Below are positions 43,326-51,787 of a DNA stretch of 64,000 nucleotides, piece after piece. A program made the translations under genes and the position numbers. Source of the DNA: Variovorax paradoxus (GTDB taxonomy: Bacteria; Pseudomonadota; Gammaproteobacteria; Burkholderiales; Burkholderiaceae_C). The notes beneath the pieces were generated by a model, which did not search any database, was not told where the DNA came from, and saw only the letters and a program-made list of their open reading frames with translations. The stretch covers positions 618,001 through 682,000 of the forward strand of contig NZ_CP102931.1 in assembly GCF_024734665.1 (NCBI RefSeq), written 5' to 3'. Numbering within the stretch: the stretch's first letter is position 1; each line of letters opens with the position of its first letter.

Positions 43326-46199
43326 ATGTTGGACCATCTCAAGGAAACCGATTACGGCACCCCCAAGCGCGAATCCACGCGCGAGGTGACGCTGGAGATC
43401 GACGGCAACGAAGTGACGGTGCCCGCGGGCACTTCGCTGATGCGCGCGGCGGTGGATGCGGGCATCCAGGTGCCCAAGCTCTGCGCTACCGACAGCCTGG
43501 AGCCCTTCGGCTCCTGCCGGCTGTGCCTGGTCGAGATCGAAGGCCGCAAGGGCTTTCCGGCCTCTTGCACCACGCCCGCCGAAGCCGGCATGAAGGTGCG
43601 CACCCAGACGCCCAAGCTGCAGGACCTGCGCAAGGGCGTGATGGAGCTCTACATCTCCGACCATCCGCTGGACTGCCTCACCTGCTCGGCCAACGGCAAC
43701 TGCGAACTGCAGGACATGGCGGGCGTCACCGGCCTGCGCAACGTGCGCTACGGTTTCGACGGCGCCAACCACCTGAAGAGCGAGAAGGACGAGTCGAACC
43801 CGTACTTCAGCTACGACCCGTCGAAGTGCATCGTGTGCAACCGCTGCGTGCGCGCCTGCGAGGAAACGCAGGGCACCTTCGCGCTGACCATCAGCGGCCG
43901 CGGCTTCGAGTCGCGCGTGTCGCCGGGCCAGGACGAGGCCTTCATGGATTCGGAGTGCGTGAGCTGCGGCGCCTGCGTCGAAGCCTGCCCCACCGCCACC
44001 CTGCAGGAAAAGTCGGTGATCTGGCTCGGCCAGCCCGAGCACAGCGTGATCACCACCTGCGCCTACTGCGGCGTGGGCTGCGCCTTCAAGGCCGAGATGA
44101 AAGGCAACGAGGTCGTGCGCATGGTGCCGTGGAAAGACGGCAAGGCCAACGAAGGCCACTCCTGCGTCAAGGGCCGCTTCGCCTGGGGCTACGCGACGCA
44201 CCAGGACCGCATGCTCAAGCCGATGATCCGCAAGAACATCACCGACCCATGGCAGGAAGTGAGCTGGGACACCGCGCTCAACTACGCCGCGGGCGAGTTC
44301 AAGCGCCTGCAGGCCAAGTACGGCAAGGACTCGATCGGCGGCATCACCTCGTCGCGCTGCACCAACGAGGAAACCTACCTGGTCCAGAAGCTGGTGCGCG
44401 CCGCCTTCGGCAACAACAACGTCGACACCTGCGCGCGCGTGTGCCACTCGCCCACGGGCTACGGCCTGAAGCAGACGCTGGGCGAATCGGCGGGCACGCA
44501 GACCTTTGCCTCGGTCGACAAGGCCGACGTCATCATGGTGATCGGCGCCAACCCGACCGACGGCCATCCGGTGTTCGCCTCGCGCATGAAGAAGCGGCTG
44601 CGCCAGGGCGCGAAGCTGATCGTGGTCGATCCGCGCCGTATCGACATCGTGAAGTCGCCTCATGTAAAGGCTTCGCACCACCTGCAGCTCAAGCCGGGCA
44701 CCAACGTGGCGGTGGTGACGGCACTGGCGCACGTCATCGTCACCGAAGGCCTGATGGCCGACGACTTCGTTGCAGAGCGCTGCGACACGGCTTCGTTCAA
44801 GGAATGGAAGTCGTACGTCGAGCAGCCCGAGCAATCGCCCGAAGCCACCGAGAAGGCGACCGGCGTGCCGGCAGCCGAGTTGCGCGCCGCAGCGCGCCTG
44901 TTTGCAACGGCCGGCAACGGCGCCATCTACTACGGCCTGGGCGTGACCGAGCACAGCCAGGGCTCGACCACGGTGATGGGCATCGCCAACCTCGCGATGG
45001 TCACCGGCAACGTCGGGCGCGAAGGCGTGGGCGTAAATCCACTGCGCGGCCAGAACAACGTGCAGGGCGCGTGCGACATGGGCTCGTTCCCGCATGAGCT
45101 GCCGGGCTACCGCCATGTGTCCGACAGCACCACGCGCGCCTCGTTCGAAGCCGCCTGGGGCGTGCAGATCAACCCCGAGCCGGGCCTGCGCATTCCCAAC
45201 ATGTTCGACGCCGCCATCGGCGGCAGCTTCAAGGGCCTGTACTGCGAGGGCGAGGACATCGTGCAGTCCGACCCGAACACGCAGCACGTGGCGGCCGCGA
45301 TGATGGGCATGGAATGCGTGGTGGTGCAGGACATGTTCCTCAACGAAACCGCCAAGTACGCGCACGTGTTCCTGCCGGGCTCTTCCTTCCTGGAGAAGGA
45401 CGGCACCTTCACCAACGCCGAGCGCCGCATCTCGCGCGTTCGCAAGGTGATGCCGCCGAAGGCCGGCTATGCCGACTGGGAAGTGACCGTGAAGCTCGCG
45501 CAGGCCCTCGGCTATCCGATGGACTACAAGAGCCCCGAAGAAATCATGGACGAGATCGCCGCGCTGACGCCCACCTTCCACGGCGTGAGCTACAAGCGCA
45601 TCGACGAGCTCGGCAGCATCCAGTGGCCCTGCAACGACGAGGCGCCCGACGGCACGCCCACGATGCACATCGACCACTTCGTGCGCGGCAAGGGCAAGTT
45701 CATCGTCACGCAGTACGTGGCGACCGATGAGAAGGTCACGCGCAAGTTCCCGCTGCTGCTGACCACCGGGCGCATCCTCTCGCAGTACAACGTGGGCGCG
45801 CAGACGCGCCGCACCGACAACAACCAGTGGCACAGCGAAGACCGGCTGGAAATCCATCCGCACGATGCCGAGGAACGCGGCGTGAGCGACGGCGACTGGG
45901 TCGGCATCCAGAGCCGCGCGGGCGAGACGGTGCTGCGCGCCACGGTGTCCGAGCGCATGCAGCCGGGCGTGGTCTACACCACCTTCCACTTCCCCGAGTC
46001 GGGCGCCAACGTCATCACCACCGACAACTCCGACTGGGCCACCAACTGCCCCGAGTACAAGGTCACGGCGGTGCAGGTGATGCCGGTGATGCAGCCTTCG
46101 GCCTGGCAGCAGGAGTACAGCCGCTTCAACCAGACGCAGCAGGACCTGCTTGCCGCCGCATCGGCGCAGCAAAGCGGCGAGACGGTGCCGGCCAAGTGA
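43326..46199 (+). CDS. fdsA: NAD-dependent formate dehydrogenase alpha (catalytic molybdenum) subunit
   Basis: This 957-aa catalytic subunit has in order: a [2Fe-2S] domain (Cys53, Cys64, Cys67, Cys81), a His-Cys3 [4Fe-4S] site (HPLDCLTCSANGNC), two ferredoxin-type [4Fe-4S] sites (CIVCNRCVRACEE and CVSCGACVEACP), a further [4Fe-4S] site (CAYCGVGC), then the bis-MGD domains. The molybdenum ligand is Cys in RVCHSPTGYG, with the adjacent His of formate dehydrogenases; no selenocysteine is used. The C-terminal cofactor-binding domain contains FPLLLTTGRILSQYNVGAQTRRT. It needs FdhD, encoded next, for sulfuration. Confidence 0.95.
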   Translation: MLDHLKETDYGTPKRESTREVTLEIDGNEVTVPAGTSLMRAAVDAGIQVPKLCATDSLEPFGSCRLCLVEIEGRKGFPASCTTPAEAGMKVRTQTPKLQDLRKGVMELYISDHPLDCLTCSANGNCELQDMAGVTGLRNVRYGFDGANHLKSEKDESNPYFSYDPSKCIVCNRCVRACEETQGTFALTISGRGFESRVSPGQDEAFMDSECVSCGACVEACPTATLQEKSVIWLGQPEHSVITTCAYCGVGCAFKAEMKGNEVVRMVPWKDGKANEGHSCVKGRFAWGYATHQDRMLKPMIRKNITDPWQEVSWDTALNYAAGEFKRLQAKYGKDSIGGITSSRCTNEETYLVQKLVRAAFGNNNVDTCARVCHSPTGYGLKQTLGESAGTQTFASVDKADVIMVIGANPTDGHPVFASRMKKRLRQGAKLIVVDPRRIDIVKSPHVKASHHLQLKPGTNVAVVTALAHVIVTEGLMADDFVAERCDTASFKEWKSYVEQPEQSPEATEKATGVPAAELRAAARLFATAGNGAIYYGLGVTEHSQGSTTVMGIANLAMVTGNVGREGVGVNPLRGQNNVQGACDMGSFPHELPGYRHVSDSTTRASFEAAWGVQINPEPGLRIPNMFDAAIGGSFKGLYCEGEDIVQSDPNTQHVAAAMMGMECVVVQDMFLNETAKYAHVFLPGSSFLEKDGTFTNAERRISRVRKVMPPKAGYADWEVTVKLAQALGYPMDYKSPEEIMDEIAALTPTFHGVSYKRIDELGSIQWPCNDEAPDGTPTMHIDHFVRGKGKFIVTQYVATDEKVTRKFPLLLTTGRILSQYNVGAQTRRTDNNQWHSEDRLEIHPHDAEERGVSDGDWVGIQSRAGETVLRATVSERMQPGVVYTTFHFPESGANVITTDNSDWATNCPEYKVTAVQVMPVMQPSAWQQEYSRFNQTQQDLLAAASAQQSGETVPAK

Positions 46200-46212
46200 G
46201 GATGCTCGCTGC

Positions 46213-47064
46213 ATGAACCTCGTCACCGACGCCGTTCAGTTCTGCGAAGGCGCGCAGCTGCTGCCCGTGCGCGGTATGCGCGGTGGCCGGCCGTTCGACG
46301 TGCAGGACTGGGTGGCCGAAGAGGTGCCCGTGGCGCTCGAATACAACGGCATCTCGCATGCGGTGATGCTCGCGACGCCGCTCGACCTGGAAGACTTCGC
46401 GCTCGGCTTCTCGCTCAGCGAAGGCATCCTCGAAGCGGCGCACGAGCTCTATTCGGTGGAAGCCGAGCCATCGGCGCTCGGCGTCACGGTGCATCTGCAG
46501 GTGTCGAGCGCGGCCTTTGCGCGCCTCAAGCTGCGCCGCCGCTCGATGGCCGGGCGCACCGGTTGCGGCCTGTGCGGCACCGAGAGCCTGACGCAGGTTT
46601 CGCGCGAACTGCCCGTGCTGAGTAGTGATGGCACCGCGCAGTTCGACCGCGAAGCCATCGGCCGCGCGATGTCGCAGCTGCCATCGCAACAGACTTTGCA
46701 GGAAGCCACCGGCGCCGTGCACGCGGCCGCCTGGTGTTCGGCCGATGGCGAAGTGATGTGGCTGCGCGAGGACGTGGGCCGCCACAACGCGCTCGACAAG
46801 CTGGTGGGCGCGCTCGCGGCCAACGACGTCGACGCCTCCACAGGCTTCATTGCCGTGACCAGCCGCGCGAGTTTCGAGATGGTGCAGAAGGCCGCGATGG
46901 CCGGCGCGCCGTTGCTCGCCGCGGTGTCGGCGCCGACCTCGTTCGCGGTGGCCACGGCGCAGCGCGCGGGCCTTACGCTGGTGGGCTTCGTGCGGCAGCA
47001 GGATCTTGGGGTCTACAGCCATCCGCAGCGGCTGCGCACGGCAGACACGCAGCGCGTGCGCTGA
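46213..47064 (+). CDS. fdhD: Formate dehydrogenase accessory sulfurtransferase FdhD
   Basis: This 283-aa cytosolic protein passes sulfur from IscS-type desulfurase to the molybdenum cofactor of FdsA. The catalytic CxxC is TGCGLC (Cys118, Cys121); EEVPVALEYNG, DLEDFALGFSLSEGIL, REDVGRHNALDKLVG and TSRASFEMVQKAA are family hallmarks. It lies 13 bp after fdsA, between fdsA and fdsD, as in other fds operons. Confidence 0.93.
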   Translation: MNLVTDAVQFCEGAQLLPVRGMRGGRPFDVQDWVAEEVPVALEYNGISHAVMLATPLDLEDFALGFSLSEGILEAAHELYSVEAEPSALGVTVHLQVSSAAFARLKLRRRSMAGRTGCGLCGTESLTQVSRELPVLSSDGTAQFDREAIGRAMSQLPSQQTLQEATGAVHAAAWCSADGEVMWLREDVGRHNALDKLVGALAANDVDASTGFIAVTSRASFEMVQKAAMAGAPLLAAVSAPTSFAVATAQRAGLTLVGFVRQQDLGVYSHPQRLRTADTQRVR

Positions 47065-47101
47065 CGCTTCATCAACAAAAACTCACTTTTTCGAAGGCCC
47101 C

Positions 47102-47353
47102 ATGGAGCACGATCATTCGGCACAGCTGGTCAAGATGGCCAATCAGATCGGCACCTTCTTCCAGGCGCAATCGCCGAGCGATGCCGGCGCCGCCACGCAG
47201 GCGATTGCCGGGCACCTGAAGTCGTTCTGGGCGCCGAGCATGCGCATCCAGCTGATACGCGACTTCGACGCCGGCAAGACGCCGCTGCTGATGCCTATCG
47301 TGGCATCAGCGATTCGCGGCCATCGGGCGACGCTGCTGCCTGCTGCGCCATGA
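47102..47353 (+). CDS. fdsD: Formate dehydrogenase delta subunit
   Basis: This 83-aa protein reads LVKMANQIGTFFQAQ, then IAGHLKSFWAPSMRIQLI, the FdsD family pattern. It aids assembly of the molybdenum formate dehydrogenase and ends the operon. GAAGG precedes the ATG at 47102. Its last 59 bp overlap the 3' end of a convergent gene. Confidence 0.88.
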   Translation: MEHDHSAQLVKMANQIGTFFQAQSPSDAGAATQAIAGHLKSFWAPSMRIQLIRDFDAGKTPLLMPIVASAIRGHRATLLPAAP

Positions 47354-47621
47354 GCAGCGACTCGTAGTAGAGGCACAGCGGCATGGCCACGAACACCATG
47401 CCCGCGACGTAGATCACGAGGCTGGTGACCGGGAACTGCATGTCGTCCCAGTACGGTATGGAAGCCACCGCCGCGCTGATGGCGATCAGCGTGATCACGC
47501 CGCGTAGCGCGCCGCGCATGAACGCGATGCGCGAGAGCCCCGGTGGGGCGTATGTCCGAGGGCCTTGCGCAAAGCTCTGAAGGCTTTGAAGGCGTTTGCC
47601 CTTGTCTCCATCTTTTTTCAT
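47295..47621 (-). CDS. Small membrane protein of unknown function
   Basis: This 108-aa protein has two predicted helices (GALRGVITLIAISAAVASI and SLVIYVAGMVFVAMPLCLYY) and basic N-terminal residues; GAGGAG precedes the ATG. It converges on fdsD, overlapping its 3' end by 59 bp. No family is recognised. Confidence 0.65.
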   Translation of the reverse strand: MKKDGDKGKRLQSLQSFAQGPRTYAPPGLSRIAFMRGALRGVITLIAISAAVASIPYWDDMQFPVTSLVIYVAGMVFVAMPLCLYYESLLMAQQAAASPDGRESLMPR

Positions 47622-47716
47622 CGTCGTCGCTCCTCGGTGAAGGCGAAGACGGTTCTTATCACGCGCGCAAGACGCGGGTCAAGACCGAAGTCCGGCTACT
47701 GCGGGACAACCCGCGC

Positions 47717-50700
47717 TCAGTCGTACTTCACGGTGTAGATCAGGTCGAGCCCGCTCGTCTGCCCCGCCTGTCCGCGCAGCGTGAGCCGCGTCGTCAGGTC
47801 GTAGAAGATGAAGATCGTGCCGAAGGTGCCGCCCAGGCTGCGTTCGTAGGTGAGGTAGAAATCTTTCGACAGCCGCTTGCCCAGCGTGACCGCCGACTCG
47901 CGCAGGTCGCCGCCACTGCCCGGCCCCCTGAAGCCGAGTTCGTCCAGCCCGAAGCGGCTGGCCAGGCTGCCGCCGCTGCCACTGCCGCCGATCTTGCCGA
48001 GCAGCGAGAGCGCGGCCTGCTGCAGCAGCGCAGACTCGCCGCCGCTGGTGGCCGAAGCGCGGCCCAGGATCACCCATGACAGCGTTTCGGCATCGGACAG
48101 CGCGGGCTCCGAGTACAGCTTTACGCGTGGTGATTGCGCGGTGCCGGTGATCTGCACGCCCGCGCGCTGCGACAGGTTCGGGCGGATCGCCAGGACGTCC
48201 AGCGCCGGGTTGTCGAAGGGGCCGTTGAAACGCGCCACGCCGGTTTCCACGTCGAGCTGCTGGCCGTAGGCGCGGTACTGGCCCTTCACGGTCTTCACTT
48301 CACCGGTGATGCGCGGCGGGGCATTCAGCCTCGTGCTGCGGATCTCCAGATCGCCTTCGAGGCGCGTGGTGATGCCGCGGCCCTGCACCGCGAAGTCGTC
48401 GCCAAGGTCGAAGTTGATGACGATGTCCGGCGGCTTGGCGGTCTGCGGCTTGGCGGCTTGCGCGTCGGCCTGGGCGGATTCGCGCTGCGCCGTCTCGGTG
48501 GCCTCGCGGTCCTTGGCGGCGGAGCGCACGACGACGTCGCTGCCGAGGCTGGGTGCGGTTTCGTCGGGCAGGATGATGACGGCACGGTCGGTCTTCAACT
48601 TGCCGCGCACGTTGAACTGGCCGTTGTCGAGCCGCGCCTGCACATCGCCCGAGAGCGTGACCTGCCGGTCGGTTCGCACCAGCACGCGCAGCGCGCGCAA
48701 CTGGCCCTGCAGGGCCATGCGGATGCCCGAGGCCGTGCCGCTGGCGGGGCCCCAGCTCAGGTCGCCGCTGGCCGAGAGCGTGCCGCCGTCGCTGCGGGCC
48801 TCGCTGGCCGAGGTGCTGCGGTTGCCGCTCTGGCCGCCGATGCGCGTGGAGCTGCCGGTGCCGCCCTTGAGCGTGAATTCGGTGATCTCGATGCGCTCGC
48901 CGCTGAGCGTGGCGCGCAGGCGGCCGTCGCGCAGGTCAAGTCCTTCGACGGGCGCGCGCAATGCGAGCTTGTCGGCGCCCAGCGTGCCGTTCCAGCGCGG
49001 CACGGCGCGGTTGCCCGACAGCGTGGCGCTGGCGTCGAGCGTGCCGGCAATGCGCCAGCCCGGCGGCGCGAGCATCGACCACACGCCGAGGTTGGGCAGT
49101 GCAGCCTTGATGGTGCCGCCCAGCGGTGCGTCGGGCGTCCACTGCCAGCCGCCGGCGCGCTGCTGCACGCGGGTGTTGATGTCGGCGTCGATCTTGCCGG
49201 CGCGTTCGCTGTCCCACGCGAGCACGGCGTGCACGGCGTCGCCTTCGGCATCGAGCCGCAGCTCGGCCTGGCGCAGGCCGGCCGGCGTGCTGGGCGCGTC
49301 GCCGTTCCCGGAGGAGGAGTTCATCGTGCGCTCGCTCGCAGTGCCCGTCCCGGTGCTGGTGATGCGCGTGACGAGCGCGGCCTCGCCGGCCTGCACGCGA
49401 ATGTCGCCGCTCTGGCGCCCGATGCGAGCCTTGGCGCGCAGCGTGTCGCCGGCGTCGATGTCCCAGTCGCCGTTGAACATCAGGTCGCCGCTGATGCCGT
49501 ATTCGCCGAGCGTGGTATTGGCGCCGAACGCGCCGGCCCAGGCCAGCGGCAGGCCTTGCAGCTGGCCCTTCGACTGCACGCGGAACACGCGGTTGGGCGC
49601 CGCGCCGCTCTGGCTGAAGCGCAGCGGCTGCCAGTCGATGCGCACGGTGCCGGGCACCGGGCCGCGCAAGGTGGCCGCGGCGGCGGAGGCTTCGACGTCG
49701 AGGCGGGGCGCGTTGCCGCTGGTGGTGCGGATGGTTGACGTGACCTCGCGGCTCAGCTCCAGCACCCACGGTTCGCCGGGGCGGGCGCTGTCCTGTGCCT
49801 GCAGCTTGAGGCTGGCCAGCGCCGCGCGCCACTGGCCGGCGCCCGCGATGCCGCCGCTGGCACGGGTGTCGATGTTGAACTTCTGCGTGCCGGTGGTGGC
49901 TTCGCCCTTCAGCGTGAGCGAGGCCTGTGCGAGGCTGCCTTCGAGGTCAGCGCGCAGGTCGCGCAGCTGCACGGCGGTTGTCGCGCCGCCGGGCGCGGCC
50001 GAGGGCAGGCTCAGGTCGAGCCGCGGCACGCCGAGCATGGCCTTGAGGCTGGGCTCAGCGCCGCGCTGCGCGGGCGCGTTGGCGTTCTGCAGCCGGCGCT
50101 GGATGGTCTGCCAGCCGCCTTGCCAGCTGGCGTCGAGCTTCGCCGAGCCCTTTGCGCTGGCGTTGCCGAACACGCCTGACAGCCCCGGCAGGCTTTGCAC
50201 CCAGCGCTGCACGGTGTCGGCATCGTCGATGCTGACCTTGATGTCGCCACCGCCCGCAGACGGCGCGATGCGGCCATCGACCTGCGCGCTGCCGCCCGGC
50301 AGCACGAGGTTGAGCTTGCCGCTTGCCGCCTGCTCGGCCACGCGCACCTGCAGCCGGCCGTCGACGCTGGCGCGCTGGGCCTCGATGCGCAGCGTGCGCA
50401 GGTCGAGCACCTGGTCCTTCCACTGGCCCTGGGCCAGCGCGCGGTCGAGCGCGAAGCCGGGCAAGGCCTTGCTGCCGGCGCCGCCCTCGGCACGCAAGGC
50501 ACCGTCGAAGGTGATGGTGCTTTCCTTCTGCTCGGCCTTGAGCTGCCCGCTGACGGGCGCGCCCGAGAGTTCGCTGTACAGCGCACCGGGCCGCACGCCG
50601 CGCACGGTGGCCTGTGCCTGCCAGGGCGACGGTGCGGGGCTCCACTTGCCGGCTGCGTCGATGCGCCCGCCGCCCGCGCGCACTGTGGCTTCGGGAACGG

Positions 50701-51778
50701 TCCAACTGGTGCCGTCGAAGCCGACCTTGGCCTGCACCTGCTCGAGCGGCAGTTTCTCTTTGTCCCACGGGCCGGGCACGGTGTTGCGGATGTCGGCCGA
50801 GGCCTTCCATGCGGCGGGGCCGGTGTCGGCGTCGGGCTGCAGTTCGACGGTGCCGGTGAGCTGCGTCTGGGGCGCGCCGGGCCACAGGCTCGACGCATCG
50901 ACGTTGCGCAGGTCGGCCTTCGCGTCGATCACCGGCTGGGGCAGCCAGGGCGCGATCTGTGCCTGCAGGCTGGCTTCCATCGGGGCGTCGGCGTTCTCTT
51001 CGGCCGGCTTCAGCTCGGCCGCGACCTGCAGCCGCGCGGCGGTGCCGGCGAGCGTGCCCTTCACGGTGGCGGTGGCCAGCACGTCGATGTTGTGGTCCTC
51101 TGCCAGCGGCGCCTTCACGCGGCCCTCGAGCGATGCGTCGATGGCCATCGGCGCGGGGCCTTGCAGCTTCACGCGGGTGCTGTAGTGGCCGTCGGCAATG
51201 TCCACGCCCTTGACCTCGAGCACATGCTCGGCAGCCTTGTAGCTGTAGCTGCCCGAGAGGTTGAGCGCCTGCAGCGCGGGCGGGCCGGCCCAGCGCACTT
51301 CGTCGATGCGGAAGGGCAGCTCGATCTCGATCGGCAGCGCGAGCTGTTCGAGCGGCTCGGTGGGCTTGTCGCTGGGCGGGCCGCGCTTTTCGATGAGCAC
51401 CTGCTTCGCGTGCACCTCGCCGAGTTGCACCTTGCGCTGCAGCAGCGGCGCGAGCTGCCAGCCGATGGTGGCCTCGTTCACTTCGACGGCGATGCTCTCG
51501 CTCTGGTACTTGAGCCAGCCGATGTGGCCGCCGGTGCGCAGCGAGCCGCTCACGTCGCGGCTTTCGAGCGTCTGCCCGGCCGGCAGCCGCTGCGCTGCCT
51601 GGGCGAGCGCGAAGGCGAGCGAGGTGTTCGAGCCCAGCCACCACCACGCGCCCGCGACCAGCAGCACCACGGCGAGCAGCAGGCCGGCAACGGTCCAGGC
51701 CAGGGCGCGCATTGCCCGGCGCGCGCGCGAGCGGCGGGGGGCGAGGGGCGTTGGCGTGGGGTCTGCGTCGGTCTGCAT
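47717..51778 (-). CDS. tamB: Translocation and assembly module inner-membrane protein TamB
   Basis: This 1353-aa AsmA-like protein has one N-terminal membrane anchor (WTVAGLLLAVVLLVAGAWWWLG, about 29-50), a very long beta-rich periplasmic groove domain, and the C-terminal TamB/DUF490 domain (about 1050-1353) with GEVKTVKGQYRAYGQQLDVETGVARFNG, DLTTRLTLRGQAGQTSGLDLIYTVKYD at the end. It bridges inner and outer membrane and works with TamA in outer-membrane protein insertion or phospholipid transport. Its start is 9 bp from the tamA stop, so they are one operon. Confidence 0.9.
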   Translation of the reverse strand: MQTDADPTPTPLAPRRSRARRAMRALAWTVAGLLLAVVLLVAGAWWWLGSNTSLAFALAQAAQRLPAGQTLESRDVSGSLRTGGHIGWLKYQSESIAVEVNEATIGWQLAPLLQRKVQLGEVHAKQVLIEKRGPPSDKPTEPLEQLALPIEIELPFRIDEVRWAGPPALQALNLSGSYSYKAAEHVLEVKGVDIADGHYSTRVKLQGPAPMAIDASLEGRVKAPLAEDHNIDVLATATVKGTLAGTAARLQVAAELKPAEENADAPMEASLQAQIAPWLPQPVIDAKADLRNVDASSLWPGAPQTQLTGTVELQPDADTGPAAWKASADIRNTVPGPWDKEKLPLEQVQAKVGFDGTSWTVPEATVRAGGGRIDAAGKWSPAPSPWQAQATVRGVRPGALYSELSGAPVSGQLKAEQKESTITFDGALRAEGGAGSKALPGFALDRALAQGQWKDQVLDLRTLRIEAQRASVDGRLQVRVAEQAASGKLNLVLPGGSAQVDGRIAPSAGGGDIKVSIDDADTVQRWVQSLPGLSGVFGNASAKGSAKLDASWQGGWQTIQRRLQNANAPAQRGAEPSLKAMLGVPRLDLSLPSAAPGGATTAVQLRDLRADLEGSLAQASLTLKGEATTGTQKFNIDTRASGGIAGAGQWRAALASLKLQAQDSARPGEPWVLELSREVTSTIRTTSGNAPRLDVEASAAAATLRGPVPGTVRIDWQPLRFSQSGAAPNRVFRVQSKGQLQGLPLAWAGAFGANTTLGEYGISGDLMFNGDWDIDAGDTLRAKARIGRQSGDIRVQAGEAALVTRITSTGTGTASERTMNSSSGNGDAPSTPAGLRQAELRLDAEGDAVHAVLAWDSERAGKIDADINTRVQQRAGGWQWTPDAPLGGTIKAALPNLGVWSMLAPPGWRIAGTLDASATLSGNRAVPRWNGTLGADKLALRAPVEGLDLRDGRLRATLSGERIEITEFTLKGGTGSSTRIGGQSGNRSTSASEARSDGGTLSASGDLSWGPASGTASGIRMALQGQLRALRVLVRTDRQVTLSGDVQARLDNGQFNVRGKLKTDRAVIILPDETAPSLGSDVVVRSAAKDREATETAQRESAQADAQAAKPQTAKPPDIVINFDLGDDFAVQGRGITTRLEGDLEIRSTRLNAPPRITGEVKTVKGQYRAYGQQLDVETGVARFNGPFDNPALDVLAIRPNLSQRAGVQITGTAQSPRVKLYSEPALSDAETLSWVILGRASATSGGESALLQQAALSLLGKIGGSGSGGSLASRFGLDELGFRGPGSGGDLRESAVTLGKRLSKDFYLTYERSLGGTFGTIFIFYDLTTRLTLRGQAGQTSGLDLIYTVKYD

Positions 51779-51787
51779 CGAAAAAAA

